Virus record (IMG/VR): IMGVR_UViG_3300032278_004265 | Location: 1 to 42,232 of that record | From: a virus | Length of the DNA: 42,232 bases | Direction: 5' to 3' (one strand) | In this document: in pieces, positions 9,101 to 15,905 of the stretch | Layout: every line of letters starts with the position of its first letter | Numbering within the stretch: position 1 is the stretch's first letter | Notes under the pieces: model-generated | Databases searched by the model: none | The model's input: only the letters and a program-made list of their open reading frames with translations | What the model was told of the DNA's origin: nothing | Made by a program: the position numbers and the translations under genes

Positions 9101-12100
9101 CATGGACGGCGGTTGTGTCTGCGACCGACCCCTTGAAGAGCATCATCAGGCGTCCGGCAGCACCATAGGCGCCCGCAGCACCTTCCTCACCGGCTTTCGA
9201 CGCACGAATCGAAATCCCAAGGTCATTTAAAAGCGATGGATTTTTCCGGATGAACCACTCGGTGAATGCAACACCTTCTTCGCTGATAAGGCCTTCACGT
9301 TGTGCTCGCAGCAACCTTTCGCGAATATAAGTGGCACCCGTCTGACGATCGCCAACACGATATTGACGGACTGCACGAGCCTCATGAAGGTCCTTTAGCA
9401 GACTCTCGATATGATACTTGAACAATGATGAATTGTCGCCGGTATCACGGATCAGCGCTTTACGGAGTCTGGCAATTGTCGATACGCGATTAACTGTTTG
9501 CGGGGCACCAGCTTCCTCCGAAAGAACGCGATCAAGCGCGTTGTTTCGGCTTTGCTCGCGCATAGCGGTAAGCCGCTCTTTGATTTGCGCTTGGGTTTCA
9601 CGCGGCTGGAAATGGAGATCGTCACCTGTGATGATAGATTTAAGGCTCTCCATCGCGGCTTGGTCGGCGTCGATCTCGTCGAGCACTTCCTTTGCGGTCA
9701 TGCTGCGGCCGTCGATGTCGACGGTCAGCGCCCCATGGTCGATCGCATCGAACAAGGGGGTGCCGATGGTGGTTTCCTGATCGCCACGCAATTGCGGTGG
9801 ACCGTCGGCGGCAATCTGACCCTTTAAACGATTTTTCGCGGGCAGCGCCGGATCGGCCTTTGGCCCCATGTCGAGTACCGACGAGACATCCTTAACCGCG
9901 CCCGAGGGTGGTTGTGCGTCCTGTTTTTCGCCCAAGGCAATGTCGGGCTGATTTGGTTCGGTTGCATCAACCTCGGCACGCAAGTCATGCAGCCCGTCGT
10001 CGGCAAGAGCAACCGCCTCGGGGCCGACCGGATCGTCGATGCCGTGCAGCGCCGGATCGAGCGGCGGCGGACCTAGTCCTTCGGCGCTGTCGCCACCTTG
10101 TAGAGCGCGATCGCGTTCGATGCCCTCAAGCGCGTATCGGACGAAAGCGTCATATCCCGGCTCGCCTTCTGCAGGCCAGTCAACAATATGTCCTTGGTCG
10201 CCGCCGGGAGTTTGGTCGGGATCGGGTCGCCAGTCATAGGTCGCGTCTCCATTTTCGGCATAGGCCGCGTCGAGCGCGTCGGCAAGTTCGCGCTGCGCAA
10301 TCTCGATCCGGGCGTCCTCGACCGAATAGCCGTAAGCGGCGACCAGTTCGGCCATGTCGTCGATCAGGCCGGTGTCGAGCGATTCGAGCTTGGGGTCCTG
10401 CTGGATCAGATAATCCCGCATCATCTGCCGTTCTTCGTCCCAATCGACTTGCGGCCTGATGTCGTCGGGATTGACCGTCAGCGGATAGACTTTCTCGCCG
10501 CGCGCGGCACGGCCAAGCAGGTCGAGCACATCGTCTTCGGTGCTGGTCGCCAGCCCGTCGCCGCGCGCGCCTGCGTCCATGATGAAATCGGCTTCCACCA
10601 GCATTTCGCGCGCGCGGTCGAGCGACATGCCATCCTTGCGGATCAGGAACCCTTCGCGCCCGCCCGACAACAGGCCAAAGCCCATGCCGGCCAGGTCATG
10701 GCCTTCGTCGTCGCGCAACCCGCCATGCCGCGCCAGAAAGCGCACCACGTCGTCGGGCTGCGAATAGCGCGCCTTGCGGATGAACCGCGGCGGGCGATAT
10801 TCGGTCACGCGCACGCGCTTTGATCCGCGATCGGTATAGATGAACTTGCCGTCGGCACCGCGCTTGGGGACCATCCGGCCTTTCGTCTTCTGAATGGTGC
10901 TGTTTTCGGCCCCGGCCAGCGTTTCCAGCGCGTGCGCGGCCTCGCCTTCGCTGATACCCAGCTTGGCGGCGATCCGGTCGAGCCGCAGACTGTTGGCGCG
11001 ATTGGCGGCATAGGCCTTGACCGCCAGCAGCGTATCGACGCGCGCTGCCAGCGCGGCCCGGTCGGCCGGGTCCGACGCAGGGACAACGGGAGTCGTCGTC
11101 GGCCGTGGAACATCGGGCGATGTTTCACGAGGAACGTCGCCCGCGCGCGCGGCGATCGGTTCATCGGTGCCCAGCGCCGCTCGCCGTGCAATCTCGCCCT
11201 CGATTGCCTGTGCATTGGCAACGGCAAAATCGTCACCGCCCAGCTCGGCCCGCGCGCGCTCGTCGCCCGCGACCAGCGCATCGACAAAATCGCCGACGGG
11301 GTCCGCTTTCGCCGGCGTTTCCTGGTGCAGCGCCAGCGCTTCGGCGTCGATGGCGGCCTGCTGCGCGCGGTACAGCTCGGTATCGCCACCGAACCGCGCC
11401 GGATCGAGCCGCGCGACCGGATTGGCGTCGACATGCGCTTTCAGCCGATCGAGCCGATTGTTCCAGCCCTTGCGGAACTTGGCCTTGCTCGGATCGCGGT
11501 CGATCAGCGCCATCAGGTCCGCGCGATAGATTTCGATGGCGCGCGCCGGATCATTGGTCGCCTCGCGCAGGATGCGGCGCGCAAGCGCAGGGCTGCGCAG
11601 GTAATTGGCGTCAAATGCCACCGCCGCGACACGCGGGTCGGCGCTGTTGAATTCGGGCAGCCAATAGCGGCGCCGCGCGATCGCGGCCGCCTGATCTTCG
11701 GTCAGGTTGGCGACATCGACGCCGGGATTGTATTTGGCAGTGATGCCATATTTGGTGGTCCCGGCGCCGTCGCCGTTGTCGACGACACGCCCGCCGCCTT
11801 CCAGCTCGCGGATCACGAACCGGATGATGCCGTCCTGCGTCAGCCCCGGCGCGTTGATCGCTTCGACGGGCCGTGGAACAGCCGCCGATGTTTCACGAGG
11901 AACAGCAGCCGCATTGGCGATCGCCTCGGGGGTCGCGGCCACTTTCGCGATTGCGCCGTCCAGCGCGGTCGCATGCGCGTCTGCGCCGGCAGCGTCGGGC
12001 CGATAGGGGCTGACGGCGTCGACATCGGCCTGCCGGTCGACGACATGCACCGCCGCCCGTTCGTCGGGCGTCATGCGATCGGTGCCGATGTCGGCCTTGG

Positions 12101-12962
12101 CCGCTGCCGACAGTTCACTGTCAGGCATCTTGGCAAGGTCGGCGGGCTGCCATTTGAACCGTTCGGGCAGGCGGGCATAGAGATTGTCGGCCAGCTTGCC
12201 GCCCAGGTGGAGCCCGCCACCGATCACGGCGCCCCCCACCGCCGCCTCAGCCACCATTTGGGCACCCTCGGCAAACGTCAGTTGCTCGCCCAGCTCGGCG
12301 CGATTGGCGGCGACACCGGGCAACTGCACCACTTCCGACAGGCCATTCGCCAGCGCTTCGCGCGCGGCGATACCCAGCAACGTCTTGCCGCCGCCACCGA
12401 ACGGCAGCGTTGCCAGATTGACCGGATCCTCGAGGCTTTTCTCGACCGTGCCGGCAAAGGCAGTCGCGCCCTGAACAAGGCCGCTGGAACGGTCCAGCAC
12501 GTCACGCGCCCTGTCGCGCCGCGCGATATCGGCGGCGATCTGCGGCGCCAGGATCGCCTCGCGCGTATCAGGCACGCCTTTCAGCGCGCCGGGATAGGCG
12601 CGCTTGATACGGGCGATTTCGGACATCACTTGCGCGGTTGCGGCGTCTTCGCCCTGCTGCTGCGCAATGCCGGTCGCATAGCTGCCGCGTTCGGGCAGCG
12701 CATCGGCCACGACCTGACCGAGCGACGGGCTCATCAGCAACGGCTTGCCTTCGCGCGCCCGCACGCGGTTGATGGCGGCGATCACCGGGTCATAGGCGCG
12801 ATCGATCCGCTGCGCATGCGCGTCGCTGTTGTCGAGGCCCTGCAGGCTGCGGCTCGCGTCCCACACTTCGGACATCGACGGATAGGGGCGCGCGGCAGGA
12901 AACGGCCCGGTGTCGACTTCGCGGTCGCGAATCGGCTGGCGGGACTGGGGTGCCGCACCCAT
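6129..12962 (-). CDS. Giant polyvalent internal virion protein with GH108 muramidase and HExxH zincin
   Basis: 2277 residues, the largest gene here. Residues 375-512 form a GH108-type muramidase: LEGG with likely catalytic Glu388, then DNGDGAGTTKYGIT, and the WLPEF region. Around 1283-1291 is AVHEVLHH (His1287, Glu1288, His1291), a zincin metal site, with NPSEFWAVH about 65 residues later offering a third ligand. The C-terminal ~250 residues (hydrophobic helices, then SAVAQGGGLGIFGDFAYG and FGGGLASTIAGPT) match the end of phage 'polyvalent' proteins. Such proteins are packed in the capsid and ejected with DNA; a wall-cutting domain helps cross the envelope (compare T7 gp16). Two VPRETS/VPRP linkers (about 354-364 and 610-620) bracket the muramidase and coincide with parS-like DNA. 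Start ATG overlaps the upstream stop (TGATG). Confidence 0.85.
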   Translation of the reverse strand: MGAAPQSRQPIRDREVDTGPFPAARPYPSMSEVWDASRSLQGLDNSDAHAQRIDRAYDPVIAAINRVRAREGKPLLMSPSLGQVVADALPERGSYATGIAQQQGEDAATAQVMSEIARIKRAYPGALKGVPDTREAILAPQIAADIARRDRARDVLDRSSGLVQGATAFAGTVEKSLEDPVNLATLPFGGGGKTLLGIAAREALANGLSEVVQLPGVAANRAELGEQLTFAEGAQMVAEAAVGGAVIGGGLHLGGKLADNLYARLPERFKWQPADLAKMPDSELSAAAKADIGTDRMTPDERAAVHVVDRQADVDAVSPYRPDAAGADAHATALDGAIAKVAATPEAIANAAAVPRETSAAVPRPVEAINAPGLTQDGIIRFVIRELEGGGRVVDNGDGAGTTKYGITAKYNPGVDVANLTEDQAAAIARRRYWLPEFNSADPRVAAVAFDANYLRSPALARRILREATNDPARAIEIYRADLMALIDRDPSKAKFRKGWNNRLDRLKAHVDANPVARLDPARFGGDTELYRAQQAAIDAEALALHQETPAKADPVGDFVDALVAGDERARAELGGDDFAVANAQAIEGEIARRAALGTDEPIAARAGDVPRETSPDVPRPTTTPVVPASDPADRAALAARVDTLLAVKAYAANRANSLRLDRIAAKLGISEGEAAHALETLAGAENSTIQKTKGRMVPKRGADGKFIYTDRGSKRVRVTEYRPPRFIRKARYSQPDDVVRFLARHGGLRDDEGHDLAGMGFGLLSGGREGFLIRKDGMSLDRAREMLVEADFIMDAGARGDGLATSTEDDVLDLLGRAARGEKVYPLTVNPDDIRPQVDWDEERQMMRDYLIQQDPKLESLDTGLIDDMAELVAAYGYSVEDARIEIAQRELADALDAAYAENGDATYDWRPDPDQTPGGDQGHIVDWPAEGEPGYDAFVRYALEGIERDRALQGGDSAEGLGPPPLDPALHGIDDPVGPEAVALADDGLHDLRAEVDATEPNQPDIALGEKQDAQPPSGAVKDVSSVLDMGPKADPALPAKNRLKGQIAADGPPQLRGDQETTIGTPLFDAIDHGALTVDIDGRSMTAKEVLDEIDADQAAMESLKSIITGDDLHFQPRETQAQIKERLTAMREQSRNNALDRVLSEEAGAPQTVNRVSTIARLRKALIRDTGDNSSLFKYHIESLLKDLHEARAVRQYRVGDRQTGATYIRERLLRAQREGLISEEGVAFTEWFIRKNPSLLNDLGISIRASKAGEEGAAGAYGAAGRLMMLFKGSVADTTAVHEVLHHTERMMPQDMRDAIRGEWARRVADLAASSDERAQAFARAIIENDAAPSQQTRDMVTRLMRQRDDYHLVNPSEFWAVHATDILNRRYEAGSIWARLRTWMAEMVQHVRASLRLSSEAPVLRALDHLLRHGDGQISGKMLSQSKTLYQFGDKLDALVAKGAIDKDRAEAATKLFDELRQDFRRQFGDQAADKMATDATLRELQAQLTRKKILASGQAKAQQRILADADGYNGGRKRGGPNGGGPIDPRSGPAKIAGGDFRAKGDNVEGRRIAVRNRAYAMMDGALTRFSADLVGQVRNRAELGDVVRELFGEDTGNAMAKQIAKAWEATAEMLRRRFNAAGGDIGKLERWGLPQAHDTQKVRAAGFEAWRDFITPQLDRAAMVDRRTGLPFSDEALELVLRDVWETIRTDGWNGRNPGAVGQSMLANRRSDPRFLIFKDADSWMRYAEQFGAATPFDAMIGHINRMARDVAQIEILGPNPAATVKWLKDTLVKSAAIDTSPGTKAIEAAERAGKQIDRLMADITGQAGRPENRTIALGFSAVRSVQTAAKLGSASVTAIATDPAFGVVTRKFNGLPAVGIVEQYGRYLAATEDGAAWAIRMTGIAEEYAGRLASQHRALGEELTNETARRLAEGVLRVSGLSRVTEAGRWALGQTIVAHISHEASKGFDALDPAFRRLLERYNISARDWDAIRATPKVRDKGADWILPQYIKDETLGDRVYEMIAREADYAVPTPDINVRSFVNTYAPKGTWFGEAMRTGFLFKGFSIGMAMMQSRRLAEASSVGGWAAGRYAAGLFIATTLAGALALEMKDVLNGKDPRRVGASPLPTQDQLDAIARGEGPSATYDQKFWASAVAQGGGLGIFGDFAYGSTNRFGGGLASTIAGPTVQTAQGIVDVAGSKHPAWAAAKLLRQELPGGSIVGLRLAFDREVMDQIQQQIDPDYRKAWRRMEQRAAEQGSQYWWEPGQQAPERGPDFSNIAPQNDGETP
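11121..11136. other. parS-like 16-mer, copy A, inside giant virion gene
   Basis: Minus strand reads CGTTCCTCGTGAAACA, two mismatches from the ParB-binding consensus TGTTNCACGTGAAACA. A nine-base parS half (TGTTCCACG) follows it downstream on the minus strand (about 11104-11112). The coding run GTT-CCT-CGT-GAA-ACA uses only A/T-ending codons in a gene that is otherwise strongly G/C-ending. A near-identical unit is at 11889-11904. Confidence 0.5.
11889..11904. other. parS-like 16-mer, copy B, inside giant virion gene
   Basis: Minus strand reads TGTTCCTCGTGAAACA, one mismatch (position 7, A to T) from the parS consensus TGTTNCACGTGAAACA. A parS half site TGTTCCACGG follows it downstream on the minus strand (about 11871-11880). 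Copies A and B are identical over the 15 core bases and the half site, but differ in the six bases between, so the motif itself and not the whole segment is conserved. Confidence 0.55.
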
Positions 12963-15010
12963 CAGCGCTTGTCCGGCTGGGCTGGAATGCCGATGTAGAC
13001 CGGCCCCTTGGTCTGCGTCGACGCAGGCACGCCGACATATACCGGGCCACGCGACGGCGATGGCGATGGCGGCGGCGTTGCCGCGGCGCGCCGCGGCTGC
13101 ATCCGGCGAATGTCGAGCAGCGCCCGACTGCCATCTGCAGCCACGGCGAACTCGCCACGGTCGTTCTGCAGCCAGTAGCGCCCGTCATAGGGACTGGTGA
13201 CCGGGCGGAACCGCGCCTTGATTTCGGCGAGCGGGATCGGCGTCTTGCGATCGCCGTAAAAAGCACCCGGCAGCGGCGGCAAGGCCTCCCACCGGCGGTC
13301 GAAATCGGCCTGCGCCATGCGCGCGGGCAGGATGACCGCCTGCCCCTTGGCCTTGCCGATGATACCGCGACCGCTGCCTTGCAGCACGTCGTTGATCGCG
13401 CCGCGCCACTGTTCCTCATCGAATTCGCTCAGGCCGAGCCGCGCCGCACGGAATGCATAGACGTTGCGTGCCGCCTCGATGATCCGACCGCGCGTTTCGG
13501 CCGGCAACAGGCTGGTCGCTGCGCCAGCGCCGTCCTTCGCATTCCACGCTTCATTGGTGTCCTGCGGTTTCACCAACCCCTGGTTGTGCCGCCGCGCCTC
13601 CTCGCCTTGGAACAGTTCCTTGCGCAGCCCATCGGGCAGGTCGATCGCCTGTTGCAGCGCATAATCGCGCGGCGCCACTTGCCGCGCGGCTGCGAGCGCG
13701 TCACCTCCGGGGAATTGTGCCAGAATCTGCGCAAGCTGCGATCGACCCTGCGGCCCCTGTCCGGCCATCGCCTGCAATTCGGCAACTTCGTCGCGCAGCA
13801 ACAACGGGCGCTGGCCATTGTGCAGGCGCGCCCATGCGCCGGCATCCTGAACGCGCGTGCGGATCGACGCCGGATCGCTGAAATTCAGCGGCGTGAAATT
13901 CGGCTCGGCGCTGCGCGCGGCATCGCGCAGCTTTTCGATTGCCGCATGCCGCGCGACCAGCTCGGGACTTTGCTGCCAGCCCTTCTTCGCCTCGATCGAC
14001 GCCAGCCGCTCGGTCAGCAGGATCGGCGGCGCCTTGCCGTACACCGTGGTTTCTTCCGACGCCCAGCCCGCCGCGCGCAGCTGCCCCGCCTTGCTGCTGT
14101 CGCCGCGCTGTTCCGCTGCTTTTGCGGCGGCGGCAAGCTGCGCAGGCGGCACCACAACCCCGCGCGACACATCGGCCAGCATCGTGTCCTCGGCTTCGCG
14201 CTGGCGCGCTTCGGCTTCGCGGTTGGCCTGGTCGATCGCGATCTGGCGCCGCCGTATCTCGACATCGGCGGCGTGGCTCAACTGGTCGCGCTTTTCCGGC
14301 GTCAGCAGGTCGAATGCACCGCCCTGCATCAGCGGGGTCAGCTTGTCGGGATCGTTCCGCTGCACCCATTCGCCGACGGCCAGCTGCTGGTCCGCCAGAT
14401 AGTCGCGCCACAGCGCTTCGCGCTGTTCGGGCGATACATGCTGCAATTCCATGAAATAGCTGTGTGCCGCTTTGGCTTCGCGGTTCACGGTGCCGCGAAC
14501 GTCGTCGAAATTCTGCTGATGGTCGATCAGGGCGATGCTGGCGCTCTTATAGTCCTGCGCATCGGTCACCACCTTTTTGGCGCGGGTTGCAACGGTCCAG
14601 CCGATGTCGCTGCGGTCATAATCGGCGTCGATCTCGCCGACATGGTTCTGCACGCGCGCGCGCACAGTCTTGTCGTCGATGCCATCGACGACCAGCGGCT
14701 GATTGCTTGCACGCCATTCGGCCATTGCCTTGGCGTAGCCGTCGGTATCGCTGCCATAGCGCACGCGCAATTCGGCCTGCTGCCGCGCCTGCTCGGTCGC
14801 ATAGTCGGTGGCGCGCTTGGCCGCCGCCAGCGACTGCTCGTTGTTGCGCACGGCGCGCAGCGTGTCGCCCAGCTCGCCCAGCGACGCGCCGAACTCGCGA
14901 AGGCCGCGGCCGACATCGGCGCCGAACGCTTCGGCACTGGCGCCGCCAAGGTTGGGCGTGTCGATGACACCGACCTGGCGCTGATAGGGTGAAAGCGGCG
15001 ACGATGCCAT
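12962..15010 (-). CDS. Internal virion protein (T7 gp15-like position)
   Basis: 682 residues, largely alpha-helical with long Ala/Gln/Arg/Glu-rich stretches and no membrane segments. The C-terminus is proline-rich and carries a short repeat, GPVYVG/GPVYIG. Gene order (nozzle, small internal proteins, this, giant muramidase protein, tailspike) matches that of podovirus ejection proteins, where a protein of similar size works with the muramidase protein to form the ejection channel. It overlaps both neighbours by a base or so (stop/start fusion), so virion stoichiometry is probably set by coupling. No specific domain recognised. Confidence 0.65.
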   Translation of the reverse strand: MASSPLSPYQRQVGVIDTPNLGGASAEAFGADVGRGLREFGASLGELGDTLRAVRNNEQSLAAAKRATDYATEQARQQAELRVRYGSDTDGYAKAMAEWRASNQPLVVDGIDDKTVRARVQNHVGEIDADYDRSDIGWTVATRAKKVVTDAQDYKSASIALIDHQQNFDDVRGTVNREAKAAHSYFMELQHVSPEQREALWRDYLADQQLAVGEWVQRNDPDKLTPLMQGGAFDLLTPEKRDQLSHAADVEIRRRQIAIDQANREAEARQREAEDTMLADVSRGVVVPPAQLAAAAKAAEQRGDSSKAGQLRAAGWASEETTVYGKAPPILLTERLASIEAKKGWQQSPELVARHAAIEKLRDAARSAEPNFTPLNFSDPASIRTRVQDAGAWARLHNGQRPLLLRDEVAELQAMAGQGPQGRSQLAQILAQFPGGDALAAARQVAPRDYALQQAIDLPDGLRKELFQGEEARRHNQGLVKPQDTNEAWNAKDGAGAATSLLPAETRGRIIEAARNVYAFRAARLGLSEFDEEQWRGAINDVLQGSGRGIIGKAKGQAVILPARMAQADFDRRWEALPPLPGAFYGDRKTPIPLAEIKARFRPVTSPYDGRYWLQNDRGEFAVAADGSRALLDIRRMQPRRAAATPPPSPSPSRGPVYVGVPASTQTKGPVYIGIPAQPDKR

Positions 15011-15453
15011 CAGCCGCCCCCCGACTTGGCATAATCGCGAATGCCGTCGACCAGCGCTCCGGCCGCGCCGAAATAGGCGCGCTTCGCCTGCGCGTTGCCG
15101 GTTATTTTCGCCAGCACGCCTTGCGCGCGATGGGCGTCGGCTTCGGCGGCACCTTGGCGCCGCACGCGCAGCGCATCGAGCATGCCGTTGATCTGGCTTT
15201 CGCGCAGCGCATCGAGCGCCGACCCTTGGCCGATTTCGAACCCCGATCCGCCCTGCGCGACCAGCTGGTCGCCGACCCGGCGCCGCACCTGTTCGCGAAT
15301 ATCGGCTTCCTTCGCCGCTGCGTCGCGCTCGCTGTTCAGCGCGTTGCGATTGGCGACGGCCTGATTGTATGCGCCGGCATTTTCGGCCGCCTGCGCTTCG
15401 CCGATCGCGCCGATGACTTTCAGCCCGGTCGAACCGATCTGCAGCGCCTTCAT
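15010..15453 (-). CDS. Internal virion protein (T7 gp14-like)
   Basis: 147 residues. A mildly hydrophobic N-terminus (KVIGAIGEAQAAENAGAYNQ) precedes long helical segments rich in Arg, Ala and Gln, and a small hydrophobic stretch near the C-terminus. Length, helicity and the slot between the DUF2833-like protein and the large internal protein match T7 gp14 relatives, which enter the host envelope during ejection. Start overlaps the upstream stop by four bases. Confidence 0.6.
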   Translation of the reverse strand: MKALQIGSTGLKVIGAIGEAQAAENAGAYNQAVANRNALNSERDAAAKEADIREQVRRRVGDQLVAQGGSGFEIGQGSALDALRESQINGMLDALRVRRQGAAEADAHRAQGVLAKITGNAQAKRAYFGAAGALVDGIRDYAKSGGG

Positions 15454-15905
15454 CGCCGGATCCTTTCGAACAGCATCATCGTTTCACTGGCGGCACCCCA
15501 GCATTCGACAATCGCGTTGAGCCGCAGCCCGCATGCGCGCGCCCATTTGGCGCCGCGCCCGCGCGCATCGGCGGCGACCAGCGTTTCGATGCGGATCAGC
15601 GGGCTTCGGGCAATCTGGTCTTTGGCGAAGCGCGTGATCGCCAGGTGCGCCGCGGCGCCGATGTCGGCGGCCAGCATTGCCCAGGCAACGCCCTGCCGCC
15701 CCTTGAACACTTCGGCGATGCCCGCGCAGCACAGCACGCGCCCGTCGCCATCGAACGCGGTCCAGGCGTCGCCCTGCCCTTCCAGCGCGCGCGCCTGCGA
15801 TTCGCTCATCCGGCTGCAATCGATACCGGCCTCGATGATCTGCGACGGTTGCAGCTCGATTGTCAGCGCATCCGCCGCGCGGAAATCGGCAAAGCGCACG
15901 CTCAT
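15450..15905 (-). CDS. DUF2833/GNAT-like phage protein (T7 gp13-like)
   Basis: 151 residues with an acetyltransferase-like pattern: an N-terminal helix, a VLCCAGIAEVFKGRQGVAWAML strand pair in the middle and LIRIETLVAADARGRGAKWAR, reminiscent of the acetyl-CoA loop of GNAT proteins, near residues 105-125. In T7-type phages a protein of this size and fold lies next to the nozzle and internal-protein genes and is needed for assembly. Enzyme activity is not implied. Start overlaps the nozzle stop (ATGA). Confidence 0.6.
   Translation of the reverse strand: MSVRFADFRAADALTIELQPSQIIEAGIDCSRMSESQARALEGQGDAWTAFDGDGRVLCCAGIAEVFKGRQGVAWAMLAADIGAAAHLAITRFAKDQIARSPLIRIETLVAADARGRGAKWARACGLRLNAIVECWGAASETMMLFERIRR

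Noticed and set aside
13000-14992. Long plus-strand open frames opposite the structural genes (e.g. 12950-14992, 10932-12998, 6420-8822, 4081-5979)
   Set aside because: They are antisense shadows of GC-rich genes: Arg/Ala/His-rich translations, no ribosome sites, no domains, and the minus-strand frames carry clear domains and overlap neatly.
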